Shown piece after piece: positions 16,737-25,662 of a stretch of DNA of 64,000 bases (within the stretch, counting starts at the first letter, position 1; every line of letters begins with the position of its first letter). The notes under the pieces are model-generated. The model saw nothing but the letters and a program-made list of their open reading frames with translations, ran no database searches and was not told the DNA's origin. The DNA comes from Streptomyces tendae (GTDB lineage: Bacteria > Actinomycetota > Actinomycetes > Streptomycetales > Streptomycetaceae). The DNA is taken from contig NZ_CP043959.1 in NCBI RefSeq assembly GCF_008632955.1, positions 1,674,001-1,738,000 on the forward strand. Direction: 5' to 3'. The position numbers were made by a program, and so were the translations under genes.

Positions 16737-16984
16737 AGTAGTAACCCTTCAGACCTGCGTCATTACATCTGAGGGGAATCTGAGCATCACGATCCGATAG
16801 CAATCGGACACCTGTCGTAGCACTTGCGAGCTGGGGGTATTGCGGCGCGGTAACCGGTACCGAAGCGCAACCGGAACCCCCTTGACGTCGTCCTCGCTCA
16901 TCGGCGTGACTGCAAGGTGCACCCGCGCGTGCCCATCATGGAGACATCCGCACGTGTACGGCCGACGAATCGAAGGGGGACCTG

Positions 16985-17671
16985 GTGAGACTGCTGCTCG
17001 TCGAGGACGACAACCACGTCGCCGCGGCCCTCTCCGCCGTCCTGGCCCGCCACGGCTTCGACGTCACGCACGCCCGCAGCGGCGAGGAGGCGCTCCAGGC
17101 GCTCGTCCCCGAGGGCGAGGGATTCGGCGTCGTCCTGCTCGACCTCGGCCTCCCCGACCAGGACGGGTACGAGGTATGCGGCAAGATCCGCAAGCGCACC
17201 AGCACCCCCGTGATCATGGTGACCGCGCGCTCCGACGTGCGTTCCCGCATCCACGGCCTCAACCTCGGCGCCGACGACTACGTGGTGAAGCCGTACGACA
17301 CCGGGGAGCTGCTCGCACGGATCCACGCCGTCAGCCGGCGCACGCTGCACGAGGAGGCCACCGGCTCCACGGAGACCCAGGTGCGGCTGGGCGCGGTGCT
17401 CATCGAGCTGCCCACCCGGCAGGTCACCGTCAACGGCACCCCCGTCCAGCTCACCCGCAAGGAGTTCGACCTGCTGGCGCTGCTCGCCCAGCGGCCGGGC
17501 GTGGTCTTCCGGCGCGAGCAGATCATCAGCGAGGTGTGGCGCACCAGCTGGGAAGGGACCGGACGCACCCTGGAGGTGCACGTCGCCTCCCTGCGCTCCA
17601 AGCTGCGCATGCCCGCCCTGATCGAGACCGTGCGCGGCGTCGGCTACCGGCTCGTCGCGCCCGCCGCGTAG
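16985..17671 (+). CDS. gluR: Response regulator GluR (OmpR family)
   Basis: Two-component response regulator of 228 residues. Receiver domain with the acidic pair EDD (7-9), phosphoacceptor Asp53 in VLLDLGLPD, Thr80 and Lys102 in VVKPYD. Winged-helix DNA-binding domain from about 130 (LTRKEFDLLALLAQRPGVVFRREQIISEVW, TVRGVGYRLV). The GTG at 16985 gives MRLLLVEDD. Divergent from gluABCD and followed nine bases later by its kinase. By synteny it is the S. coelicolor glutamate-sensing regulator. Confidence 0.93.
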   Translation: MRLLLVEDDNHVAAALSAVLARHGFDVTHARSGEEALQALVPEGEGFGVVLLDLGLPDQDGYEVCGKIRKRTSTPVIMVTARSDVRSRIHGLNLGADDYVVKPYDTGELLARIHAVSRRTLHEEATGSTETQVRLGAVLIELPTRQVTVNGTPVQLTRKEFDLLALLAQRPGVVFRREQIISEVWRTSWEGTGRTLEVHVASLRSKLRMPALIETVRGVGYRLVAPAA

Positions 17672-17680
17672 CGGGGCCGG

Positions 17681-19114
17681 GTGCACACACGACTGCTGCC
17701 GCTGCTCATCGTCCTGATGGCGGCCGTCCTGCTCGCCCTCGGCGTCCCGCTGGCCGTCAGCCTGGCCGGCGCGCAGCAGCAGAAGGTGGTCGTCGACCGG
17801 ATCGACGACACCGCGCGGTTCGCGGCCCTCGCCCAGTTCGTCACCGAACCCACGGACCCGTCCGGCGGTGACGTCAACGAGCGCCGGGAGACCCTCAGCA
17901 GCGAGCTCCGCAGCTACTACGAGGTCTACGGCATCCGCGCCGGTGTCTTCTACCGCAGCGACGCCCCCATGGCGCACGCCCCGAAGGACTGGTTCCTGCC
18001 CCGCACCGGCGAGGTGCGGGACGCCTTCGAGGAGGCGCTGCTCAGCCGCCGCAGCCACGACCCCGAGCAGGTGTGGCCCTGGCAGCGCAGCAGTCTCGTG
18101 GTGGCCTCGCCGGTCATCCGGGACGGCGACGTCGTCGCGGTGGTGGTCACCGACTCGCCCACCGGGCAGATGCGGTCCCGCATCCTCCAGGGCTGGCTGC
18201 TGATCGCCGCGGGGGAGGTGGCCGCCATGCTGCTGGCCGTGGGAGCGGCACTGCGTCTGACGGGCTGGGTGCTGCGGCCGGTGCGCGTCCTGGACGCCAC
18301 CACCCACGACATCGCCACCGGCCGGCTGAAGTCCCGGGTGGCGGTGGCGGGCGGACCCCCCGAGCTGCGCCGGCTCGCGCGCTCCTTCAACGAGATGGCG
18401 GACAACGTCGAGAACGTGCTGGAGCAGCAGCGCGCCTTCGTCGCCGACGCCTCCCACCAGCTGCGCAACCCCCTGTCCGCGCTGCTGCTGCGCATCGAGC
18501 TGCTCGCCCTGGAGCTGCCCGAGGGCAACGAGGAGATCGCCTCCGTACAGGCGGAGGGCAAGCGGCTGGCGCAGGTCCTGGACGACCTGCTCGACCTGGC
18601 GCTCGCCGAGCACAGCCAGCCCGACCTGCAGATCGTCGACATCGGCGCGGTGGCCGCCGAGCGCGTCGCGGCCTGGTCACCCTCCGCCGACGCGAAGGAC
18701 GTGTCGCTGACCGGCGACTGCCCGCCGACCACCGCCTGGGCGGACCCGGTGGCGCTGTCCAGCGCGCTGGACGCGGTCATCGACAACGCCGTGAAGTTCA
18801 CCCCGGCCGGAGAGACCGTCGAGGTCACCGTCGCCTCCAACGGCGCCACCGCGACCGTCGTGGTCACCGACAACGGCCCGGGACTGACCGACGAGGAACT
18901 GACCCGCGTGGGCGACCGCTTCTGGCGCAGCGGGCGGCACCAGAACATCAAGGGCTCGGGCCTGGGCCTGTCCATCTCCCGGGCGCTGCTCGCGGCGGGC
19001 GGCGGTTCCATCGACTACGAACGGCACGACCCGCACGGGCTGCGGGTGACCGTGACCGTGCCGCGGAACGCCCCCACCGGTGAGGCGGCCGGTCAGGGCT
19101 TGACGGACCGGTAG
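17681..19114 (+). CDS. gluK: Sensor histidine kinase GluK
   Basis: Membrane histidine kinase of 477 residues. One N-terminal helix (LLIVLMAAVLLALGVPLAVSLAGA), an extracytoplasmic sensor of about 140 residues, a second helix near 170-195 (LLIAAGEVAAMLLAVGAALRL), HAMP, phosphoacceptor His259 in DASHQLRNPLSALLLRIELL, the N box (DNAVKFTP) and the G boxes (DNGPGLT, GSGLGLSISRALL). Start GTG 17681, paired with gluR. The last 22 bases overlap tail-to-tail with the TAXI protein gene. Confidence 0.93.
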   Translation: MHTRLLPLLIVLMAAVLLALGVPLAVSLAGAQQQKVVVDRIDDTARFAALAQFVTEPTDPSGGDVNERRETLSSELRSYYEVYGIRAGVFYRSDAPMAHAPKDWFLPRTGEVRDAFEEALLSRRSHDPEQVWPWQRSSLVVASPVIRDGDVVAVVVTDSPTGQMRSRILQGWLLIAAGEVAAMLLAVGAALRLTGWVLRPVRVLDATTHDIATGRLKSRVAVAGGPPELRRLARSFNEMADNVENVLEQQRAFVADASHQLRNPLSALLLRIELLALELPEGNEEIASVQAEGKRLAQVLDDLLDLALAEHSQPDLQIVDIGAVAAERVAAWSPSADAKDVSLTGDCPPTTAWADPVALSSALDAVIDNAVKFTPAGETVEVTVASNGATATVVVTDNGPGLTDEELTRVGDRFWRSGRHQNIKGSGLGLSISRALLAAGGGSIDYERHDPHGLRVTVTVPRNAPTGEAAGQGLTDR

Positions 19115-20088
19115 TACCGGCGGGCGCCCTCGTGCAGCCGCAGCGGATCGGTGTAGATGGCGGTGCGCACGTCGACCAGCTGGGCGGAGTGGACATGGGC
19201 GCCGATGCCGTCGCGGCTCTTGAGGACGATGCGGGTCAGCCACTCGGTGAGCCGCGGATCCGCGTCCGCGCGGGTGATCAGCAGGTTGGACACCGCCATC
19301 GTCGGCACGGTCGACCCCAGCTGGCTGCCCGGATAGGCCGACTCCGGCATGTTGGTGGCGCGGTAGTAGCGGGTGGCGCCGCCCTGCTCGTGCAGCTTCG
19401 CGACCAGCGCCGCGTCGATCGGCACGAACCGCAGCGCGGACTCCTCGGCGTACGTCTTCAGACCGTCCGTGGGCAGTCCGCCCGACCAGAAGAAGGCGTC
19501 CAGGCCGTGTCCCAGGCGTGCCGGCCCGGTGTCGATGCCGTCCGCGGACGGCCGGATGTCCCGCTCCGGGTCGATGCCGGCCGCCCGGAGCACCCGGTTG
19601 GCTATGAGCCGCACGCCGGACTTGGGCGGCCCTATGGCGACCCGCTTGCCCCGCAGGTCGGCGACGGAGCGGATACCCGAGCCGGGCGCGACCGCCAGCT
19701 GCACGTAGTCGTCGTACAGACGGGCCACGCCGCGCAGCCCGTCGGCACCCGAGCGGTGCTCCTGCCGGTACGTCGCCACCGCGTCGGCCGCGGCGATGGC
19801 GAAGTCGGCCTGCCCGGTGGCCACCCGCCGGACGTTCTCCTGCGAGCCGTCACTGGTCTCCAGCCGCACGTCGAGGTCCGGCATGTCCCTGTCGAGGGCG
19901 GTGCGCAGCAGCTCGCCGTACTTCTGGTAGACGCCCGCGCGGGTGCCGGTGCTCACCGTGACGGTCCCGCCGGGCGGCTCCTCCCGCCAGGGCGCCTGCC
20001 ACCACAGCAGCAGCCCGAGCACCACCAGTGCGGCGGCCGCACCCCGCAGGGCCCGTCGCCTGCCGATGCGGGACAGCTCGTGGGACAT
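19093..20088 (-). CDS. TAXI-family TRAP-type solute-binding protein
   Basis: 331 residues with an N-terminal membrane anchor or signal (RRALRGAAAALVVLGLLLWWQAPW). The TAXI-type binding fold follows: TVTVSTGTRAGVYQKYGELLRTAL, SQENVRRVATGQADFAIAAADAVATYR, ADLRGKRVAIGPPKSGVRLIANRVLRAAGI. TAXI proteins usually serve TRAP transporters or act as sensors for adjacent kinases. No TRAP membrane subunits are in the window, and the gene is convergent with the gluK kinase, overlapping it by 22 bases. The ATG at 20088 is the first plausible start before the signal region. Confidence 0.88.
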   Translation of the reverse strand: MSHELSRIGRRRALRGAAAALVVLGLLLWWQAPWREEPPGGTVTVSTGTRAGVYQKYGELLRTALDRDMPDLDVRLETSDGSQENVRRVATGQADFAIAAADAVATYRQEHRSGADGLRGVARLYDDYVQLAVAPGSGIRSVADLRGKRVAIGPPKSGVRLIANRVLRAAGIDPERDIRPSADGIDTGPARLGHGLDAFFWSGGLPTDGLKTYAEESALRFVPIDAALVAKLHEQGGATRYYRATNMPESAYPGSQLGSTVPTMAVSNLLITRADADPRLTEWLTRIVLKSRDGIGAHVHSAQLVDVRTAIYTDPLRLHEGARRYYRSVKP

Positions 20089-20280
20089 GGGCGCGATCCT
20101 GCCAGCCTGAGTGCCCGGCTGACCAGGGCGGAACTCACAGGGCGGCCGGCGGTCCGACCTCACGGGGCGGTCGGGGGTCGGGCCTCACGGGGCGGCCGGT
20201 GCCCGGACGGCATGGCACAGCCGTTGCGCGGACCTCACGGCACGGCCGGGGTGTCCGGGGCGGCCGCTACAGTCGCCGGC

Positions 20281-20688
20281 ATGAGCTCCTCGCCCGCCGA
20301 TCTGGTCCGTGAGTTCCACCGCGCCTTCGGGCTGGACGCCCGCGACACCCCGTCCGAGGTCCCGCCGGACCTCGCCGCCCACCGCGGCGAGCTGCTCGCG
20401 GAGGAGGCCGGGGAGGTCGCCGAGGTGTCCGTGACGGGTCCGCTCGACCGGCTCGCCCACGAGCTCGCCGACGTCGTCTACGTCGCCTACGGCACCGCAC
20501 TGGTCCACGGCGTCGACCTCGACGCGGTGATCGCCGAGATCCACCGCTCCAACATGACCAAGCTGGGCCCGGACGGCCGGGTCAGCCGCCGCGCCGACGG
20601 CAAGGTACTCAAGGGCGGCCACTACGAGGCCCCGGACGTGGCGGCGGTCCTGCGCCGGCAGGGATGGGTGCCGGAGGAGGAGCGCTGA
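20281..20688 (+). CDS. MazG-like nucleotide pyrophosphohydrolase
   Basis: 135 residues resembling the MazG/all-alpha NTP pyrophosphatase superfamily: ADLVREFHRAFGL, then HRGELLAEEAGEVAEVSVTGPLDRLAHELADVVYVAYGTALVHGVDLDAVIAEIHRSNMTKLGPDG. The E-E-x-x-E and E-x-x-D metal-binding pattern is present. It likely hydrolyses an (d)NTP or modified nucleotide in the cytoplasm. The ATG at 20281 starts the domain. The 3' end of the gene lies in a 37-base direct repeat. Confidence 0.82.
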   Translation: MSSSPADLVREFHRAFGLDARDTPSEVPPDLAAHRGELLAEEAGEVAEVSVTGPLDRLAHELADVVYVAYGTALVHGVDLDAVIAEIHRSNMTKLGPDGRVSRRADGKVLKGGHYEAPDVAAVLRRQGWVPEEER

Positions 20689-20744
20689 GCGCTGGCGCGG
20701 ATCCCCCTGCCGGAGGAGCAGCGCTGAGCGAGGGCGCGGATCCC
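20669..20744 (+). repeat. Tandem duplication at the 3' end of the MazG-like gene
   Basis: Two near-identical 37-base units (20669-20705 and 20708-20744, period 39). Both contain the end of the gene including GAGCGCTGAGCG and a GGATCCC. The first unit carries the real stop and the second is a non-coding copy. Confidence 0.8.
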
Positions 20745-20814
20745 GTCCCCGGCCTGTGACCCGCGAAGCCGATAACACCGGGACGGGCCGACGTGATCGC
20801 TGTAGCCTCCACCG

Positions 20815-21408
20815 ATGACGTCGCCCACCGATTCCGCGCCGACACCGTCCGCCCCCGACGGCGAGTGCCTCGCGCTCACCCGGCAGCTGCGGCGCCGAGG
20901 CACCGTGGTGCTCTCCCTGTTCGGCCTGGCCTGGGCGCTCGCGGGCGCCTCAGGCACCGGCTCGGCGACGGACCCCGTGCCGCTGTCCATAGAGGTGGTG
21001 GCCCTCGTGGTCACCGCGGCCGCCCTCCGCCTCGGCTTCCGCGAGGACGCCCGGCCCTCGCCCCGGACGGTGGACCTGCCGCGGAACTGGGCCCGCGGGG
21101 TGGGCCTCGTGAACGGCCTCGAACTGCTGGCCGTCGTGGCCGTCATCGCCGCGTCCAACGCCTCCGGGCACCCCGAACTCGTCCCCGTGGGCATCGCGCT
21201 CGTCGTGGGGCTGCACTTCTTCCCGCTCGCCCGCCTCTACGACCAGTGGCAGTACCGGTGGACGGCCGTGCTCCTGACCGCGGTGGCGGCCGTCGGCGGC
21301 GTGCTGGTCCTGGCCGGGCTGTCGGCCGAGTCCGTGCGGGTCGCGGTGGGCCTGGCCTGCGCGGCGGTCCTCTGGACCTGCGCCTGCCACCTGGCCGTAC
21401 GGGGCTGA
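20815..21408 (+). CDS. Hypothetical membrane protein
   Basis: 197 residues with about six hydrophobic segments (TVVLSLFGLAWALAGASG, IEVVALVVTAAALRLGF, GVGLVNGLELLAVVAVIAA, LVPVGIALVVGLHFFPLARLY, AVLLTAVAAVGGVLVLAGLS, VAVGLACAAVLWTCACHLAV). HFFPLARLYDQWQYRWT is a compact motif seen in small actinobacterial membrane proteins of unknown role. ATG 20815. It ends 70 bases before miaB. Confidence 0.72.
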   Translation: MTSPTDSAPTPSAPDGECLALTRQLRRRGTVVLSLFGLAWALAGASGTGSATDPVPLSIEVVALVVTAAALRLGFREDARPSPRTVDLPRNWARGVGLVNGLELLAVVAVIAASNASGHPELVPVGIALVVGLHFFPLARLYDQWQYRWTAVLLTAVAAVGGVLVLAGLSAESVRVAVGLACAAVLWTCACHLAVRG

Positions 21409-21478
21409 CCGTCGGCCGTGACGGGAGAGAGGGGAACACCGGGGCGAGCCGCTCCGGGAAACGCCTACCCTTGTTGCC

Positions 21479-23005
21479 ATGACCAGCAGCAGTGACCGGA
21501 GCCCCACGGTGGACGTTCTCCCGACCAGGACCTACGAGATTCGCACCTACGGGTGTCAGATGAACGTCCACGACTCCGAGCGGCTGGCCGGCCTGCTGGA
21601 GGACGCGGGCTACGTCCGCGCCTCCGAGAGCGCGGACGGCGACGCCGACGTCGTCGTCTTCAACACCTGCGCGGTCCGCGAGAACGCCGACAACAAGCTG
21701 TACGGCAACCTGGGCCACCTCGCCCCGAAGAAGGCGAGCCGCCCCGGCATGCAGATCGCGGTCGGCGGCTGCCTCGCGCAGAAGGACCGCGACACCATCG
21801 TCAAGCGCGCCCCCTGGGTGGACGTCGTCTTCGGCACGCACAACATCGGCAAGCTGCCGGTGCTGCTGGAGCGCGCCCGCGTCCAGGAGGAGGCGCAGGT
21901 CGAGATCGCCGAGTCGCTGGAGGCGTTCCCCTCCACGCTGCCCACCCGCCGCGAGAGCGCCTACGCGGCCTGGGTGTCGATCTCCGTCGGCTGCAACAAC
22001 ACCTGCACCTTCTGCATCGTCCCCGCGCTGCGGGGCAAGGAGAAGGACCGCCGTCCCGGCGACATCCTCGCCGAGATCGAGGCCCTGGTCGCCGAGGGCG
22101 TCTCCGAGGTCACCCTGCTCGGCCAGAACGTCAACGCGTACGGGTCGGACATCGGCGACCGTGAGGCGTTCAGCAAGCTGCTGCGGGCCTGCGGGACGAT
22201 CGACGGCCTGGAGCGCGTCCGCTTCACCTCGCCGCACCCCCGTGACTTCACCGACGACGTCATCGCCGCCATGGCCGAGACGCCCAACGTGATGCCGCAG
22301 CTCCACATGCCGCTGCAGTCCGGCTCCGACCCGGTGCTGAAGGCGATGCGCCGCTCCTACCGGCAGGAGCGCTTCCTCGGGATCATCGAGAAGGTCCGCG
22401 CCGCCATCCCGCACGCCGCGATCAGCACCGACATCATCGTGGGCTTCCCCGGCGAGACCGAGGAGGACTTCCAGCAGACCCTGCACGTGGTCCGCGAGGC
22501 GCGTTTCGCGCAGGCGTTCACGTTCCAGTACTCCAAGCGGCCCGGCACCCCGGCCGCCGAGATGGACGGGCAGATCCCCAAGCAGGTCGTCCAGGAGCGT
22601 TACGAGCGCCTTGTCGCCCTCCAGGAAGAGATCTCCTGGGAGGAGAACAAGAAGCAGGTCGGCCGCACCCTGGAGCTGATGGTCGCCGAGGGCGAGGGCC
22701 GCAAGGACGGCACCACCCACCGTCTCTCCGGCCGCGCCCCCGACAGTCGCCTGGTGCACTTCACCAAGCCGGACCAGGAGGTCCGCCCCGGCGACGTGGT
22801 CACCGTCGCCATCACCTACGCGGCCCCGCACCACCTGCTCGCCGAGGGCCCCGTGCTGGACGTGCGCCGCACCCGCGCCGGAGACGCCTGGGAGAAGCGC
22901 ACCGCGGAGAAGGCGGCGAAGCCCGCGGGCGTGCTGCTGGGCCTGCCCAAGGTGGGCGTGCCCGAGCCGCTGCCGGTGGTCAGCGGCGGCTGCGCCGTCG
23001 ACTGA
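21479..23005 (+). CDS. miaB: tRNA methylthiotransferase MiaB
   Basis: Radical SAM enzyme converting i6A37 to ms2i6A37 in tRNA, 508 residues. The N-terminal UPF0004 domain carries Cys26, Cys64 and Cys98 for the auxiliary FeS cluster ([22 protein letters not shown]). The radical SAM motif CNNTCTFC has cysteines at 172, 176 and 179. A C-terminal TRAM domain follows ([34 protein letters not shown]). miaA, which makes its substrate, is about 1.6 kb downstream. An extra 40-residue tail ends in GGCAVD. Confidence 0.97.
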   Translation: MTSSSDRSPTVDVLPTRTYEIRTYGCQMNVHDSERLAGLLEDAGYVRASESADGDADVVVFNTCAVRENADNKLYGNLGHLAPKKASRPGMQIAVGGCLAQKDRDTIVKRAPWVDVVFGTHNIGKLPVLLERARVQEEAQVEIAESLEAFPSTLPTRRESAYAAWVSISVGCNNTCTFCIVPALRGKEKDRRPGDILAEIEALVAEGVSEVTLLGQNVNAYGSDIGDREAFSKLLRACGTIDGLERVRFTSPHPRDFTDDVIAAMAETPNVMPQLHMPLQSGSDPVLKAMRRSYRQERFLGIIEKVRAAIPHAAISTDIIVGFPGETEEDFQQTLHVVREARFAQAFTFQYSKRPGTPAAEMDGQIPKQVVQERYERLVALQEEISWEENKKQVGRTLELMVAEGEGRKDGTTHRLSGRAPDSRLVHFTKPDQEVRPGDVVTVAITYAAPHHLLAEGPVLDVRRTRAGDAWEKRTAEKAAKPAGVLLGLPKVGVPEPLPVVSGGCAVD

Positions 23006-23025
23006 CCCCGCCCTCGCGCCGTCCG

Positions 23026-23066
23026 CCGACCCGCCCGCCGCGGTACCGCCCCGCGGGGCGGGTCGG
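23026..23066 (+). terminator. Hairpin after miaB
   Basis: An 11-base-pair stem, CCGACCCGCCC (23026-23036) with GGGCGGGTCGG (23056-23066), with a smaller palindrome in the loop. It lies 20 bases beyond the miaB stop. No U-tract. Confidence 0.6.
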
Positions 23067-23090
23067 GACGTCCGCAGTAGGCTGCTGATC

Positions 23091-23804
23091 ATGCTTGTCG
23101 CCGCCGCAGCCTGCCCTTGCCCGCCGCTGCTCGTGCCCGAGGTCGCCGCCGGCGCCGCCCCGGAGCTGGACGCCGCGCGCGCCGCCTGCACGGACGCGCT
23201 CGGCGTGCTCGCCGCCGCCCGCCCCGACCTCCTCGTGGTCGTGGGCCCCGAGGACGGCACCGGGCTGTCCGGCTACCCGGCGGGCACCCCGGGCACCTTC
23301 CGCGGCTTCGGCGTCGACCTGGACGTACGCCTCGGGGACGGGGAGGGCGAGGCCGGTCGTGAACTCCCGTACGGGCTCGCCGTGGGCGCCTGGCTGCTCG
23401 GCCGGACCGGGTGGGCCGACGCCCCGATCGAGGGGCGGGGCGTGGGCGAGTCCCTCGGGGCCGAGGCGTGCCTCGCGGAGGGGCGCCGCATCGCAGACCG
23501 GGCGGACCGGGTGGCGCTGCTCGTGCTGGGCGACGCCAGCGCCTGCCGCACCCTGAAGGCGCCCGGCTACCTGGACGAGCGCGCGGCGCCCTTCGACGCG
23601 GAGATCGCCCGCGCGCTGGGTTCGGCCGACGCCGGGGCGCTGCGCGCCCTGGACACCGGACTGGCGCGCGAGCTGAAGGTGTCCGGCCGGGCGCCCTGGC
23701 AGGTGCTGGCCGGAGCGGCGGACGGGAACACCGGCCTGTCCGGCGCGCTGCTCCACGAGGACGCCCCCTACGGGGTGGGCTACGTCGTGGCCACCTGGTC
23801 CTAG
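23091..23804 (+). CDS. LigB-like class III extradiol dioxygenase domain protein
   Basis: 237 residues of the family related to the catalytic B subunit of class III extradiol ring-cleavage dioxygenases: MLVAAAACPCPPLLVPEVAAGAAPELDAARAACTDALGVLAAARPDLLVVVGPED, later VALLVLGDASACRTLKAPGYLDERAAPFD. The usual iron-binding His pair is not evident (the N-terminus reads ACPCPPLLVPE rather than a PHPP-type motif), so a dioxygenase activity should not be assumed. ATG 23091. A strong terminator follows. Confidence 0.75.
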   Translation: MLVAAAACPCPPLLVPEVAAGAAPELDAARAACTDALGVLAAARPDLLVVVGPEDGTGLSGYPAGTPGTFRGFGVDLDVRLGDGEGEAGRELPYGLAVGAWLLGRTGWADAPIEGRGVGESLGAEACLAEGRRIADRADRVALLVLGDASACRTLKAPGYLDERAAPFDAEIARALGSADAGALRALDTGLARELKVSGRAPWQVLAGAADGNTGLSGALLHEDAPYGVGYVVATWS

Positions 23805-23827
23805 ACGGCGCCGGACCCTGGTCGTGA

Positions 23828-23872
23828 AACGGCGGACGGCCGTGGGCGAGGTGCCCACAGCCGTCCGCCGTT
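23828..23872 (+). terminator. Terminator between convergent genes
   Basis: A 13-base-pair stem (23828-23840 with 23860-23872) enclosing an inner TGGGC/GCCCA stem. It is placed between the LigB-like gene and the convergent antitoxin-like gene, so it can serve both. Confidence 0.8.
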
Positions 23873-23880
23873 CGTAGCGC

Positions 23881-24147
23881 TCAGGACGCCGGCGGCGGCC
23901 CGGCGGGCGGCGTGCCTACCGTCCCGGGACCGCGGTCGTCCTTGTGCGTGAAGCGGTCCACGGCCTCCTTGGCCTTGCCCGTACCCGACTGGATCCGGTC
24001 GCTGTACCTGCCCTTGGTCCGCTTGTCGACGGTCTGCGCCGCCTTGTCCAGGCCGTGCTGGATCTTGCCCTCGTGCTTCTGAGCGAGGCCGGAGACCTTG
24101 TCCTTGGCCGGGCCGATCTTGGCCTTCAGATTGTCCAGGAGACCCAT
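23881..24147 (-). CDS. Antitoxin-like small helical protein (Rv0909 type)
   Basis: 88 residues: MGLLDNLKAKIGPAKDKVSGLAQKHEGKIQHGLDKAAQTVDKRTKGRYSDRI, resembling the Rv0909/MT0933 antitoxin family and CsbD-like helical proteins. Amphipathic lysine-rich helices are followed by a Pro/Gly tail. The ATG at 24147 follows GGAAAGG. No SRPBCC-type toxin partner is adjacent; the neighbour is an acidic low-complexity protein. A toxin-antitoxin role is therefore not supported by context. Confidence 0.72.
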   Translation of the reverse strand: MGLLDNLKAKIGPAKDKVSGLAQKHEGKIQHGLDKAAQTVDKRTKGRYSDRIQSGTGKAKEAVDRFTHKDDRGPGTVGTPPAGPPPAS

Positions 24148-24170
24148 GTTGCACCTTTCCTCGCGGCACG

Positions 24171-24440
24171 CTACGTGCGGGCGCCGTCGCCGGCTTCGCT
24201 GTCGGCGGCCTTGCCGGACTGCTGCTTCGGGATGTCGACGCTGTCGGTCTCGGTGACCTCGTCGGACTCCTTCGCCGCGGACCCGGAGGTCTCCGGTGCG
24301 TCGGCCGCGGCCTCCTGCTGCGCCGTCGCGGCCGTGTCGTCCGTGCCGGTCCCGGCTGTCGCCCCCTCGGTCCTCGCCTCGGCCGCCGATGTCTCTTCCG
24401 TGGTCTTCGACCTCCGAAAAAGTCGTGCAAAAACGCCCAT
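24171..24440 (-). CDS. Acidic low-complexity small protein, unknown function
   Basis: 89 residues. A short basic N-terminus (MGVFARLFRRSK) is followed by an acidic Ala/Thr/Glu/Ser-rich disordered segment (EETSAAEARTEGATAGTGTDDTAATAQQEAAADAPE) and no recognisable domain. The ATG at 24440 has GGAG six bases upstream; a GTG at 24446 is possible. It precedes the antitoxin-like gene on the same strand, so the pair is probably co-transcribed. The basic, hydrophobic head might bind membrane. Confidence 0.65.
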   Translation of the reverse strand: MGVFARLFRRSKTTEETSAAEARTEGATAGTGTDDTAATAQQEAAADAPETSGSAAKESDEVTETDSVDIPKQQSGKAADSEAGDGART

Positions 24441-24621
24441 ATCCACTCCATACGTTACTCGTGCGGGCGAAATTCCGCGTAGCCCGGTGTGTCCATTCGT
24501 GTGAGCCGGGCGAACGCCACCGTGATCCGGCGGCAGGAACCTCGAACGGGCAACGACCCGGTGGACCCCGCGTCACGTAACCCGTTCGAGAGCAGCCCCG
24601 GAGGTTTGGGAGACTGGATCG

Positions 24622-25560
24622 GTGAGCAGCGCACCCCCCGCCCCCCGCGTCATCGCCGTCGTCGGACCCACCGCGGCCGGAAAGTCCGATCTGGGCGTTT
24701 TCCTGGCCCAACGGCTCGGCGGGGAGGTCGTCAATGCCGACTCCATGCAGCTCTACCGGGGGATGGACATCGGCACCGCCAAGCTGACGCCCGAGGAGCG
24801 CGACGGCGTCCCGCACCACCTGCTGGACGTCTGGGACGTCACCGAGGCCGCCTCCGTCGCCGAGTACCAGCGGATGGCCCGGGAGCGGATCGACGCGCTC
24901 CTCGCCGCCGGACGCTGGCCGGTCCTGGTCGGCGGCTCCGGCCTGTACGTCCGCGGAGCCGTCGACAACCTGGAGTTCCCCGGCACCGACCCGGAGGTCC
25001 GGGCCCGGCTGGAAGAGGAACTCGCGCTGCGCGGCCCGGGAGCGCTGCACGCCCGGCTCGCCGCGGCCGACCCCGACGCCGGCCGGGCGATCCTGCCGAG
25101 CAACGGCCGCCGCATCGTCCGCGCGCTCGAGGTCATCGAGATCACCGGTCGCCCCTTCACCGCCAACCTCCCCGGCCACGACTCGGTCTACGACACCCTG
25201 CAGATCGGCGTCGACGTGGCCCGCCCCGAACTGGACGAGCGCATCGCCCGCCGGGTCGACCGGATGTGGGAGGCGGGTCTCGTCGAAGAAGTGCGCGCAC
25301 TCGAGGCGCAGGGGTTGCGCGAGGGGCGTACGGCGTCGCGCGCCCTCGGCTACCAGCAGGTGCTCGCCGCCCTGGCCGGGGAGTGCACCCTGGAAGAGGC
25401 ACGGACCGAGACCGTCCGTGCCACCAAGCGCTTCGCGCGCCGTCAGGATTCATGGTTCAGGCGCGATCCCCGGGTGCACTGGTTGAGTGGGGCCGCGGCG
25501 GACCGGGGGGAACTTCCGCAGCTCGCGATGGCGTTGGTCGAACGACCGGTTACAGCCTGA
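24622..25560 (+). CDS. miaA: tRNA dimethylallyltransferase MiaA
   Basis: Transfers the dimethylallyl group to A37 of tRNA, 312 residues. P-loop GPTAAGKSD (15-23), the DSMQLYRGMDIGTAKLTPEE substrate region, GGSGLYVRG, and the C-terminal RRQDSWFRRDPRVHWL RNA-binding motif. GTG start at 24622 immediately before the P-loop. Functionally linked to miaB 1.6 kb upstream. Confidence 0.97.
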   Translation: MSSAPPAPRVIAVVGPTAAGKSDLGVFLAQRLGGEVVNADSMQLYRGMDIGTAKLTPEERDGVPHHLLDVWDVTEAASVAEYQRMARERIDALLAAGRWPVLVGGSGLYVRGAVDNLEFPGTDPEVRARLEEELALRGPGALHARLAAADPDAGRAILPSNGRRIVRALEVIEITGRPFTANLPGHDSVYDTLQIGVDVARPELDERIARRVDRMWEAGLVEEVRALEAQGLREGRTASRALGYQQVLAALAGECTLEEARTETVRATKRFARRQDSWFRRDPRVHWLSGAAADRGELPQLAMALVERPVTA

Positions 25561-25662
25561 TCACGTCCTGGCATCGGGACGCCCAGGCCGTCATCCGGGC
25601 CTGTGACGCCGTGCCATCATCAAGCTTCGATCGACCAGTGGAGTCCTAAGTTGGGAGGGCGC

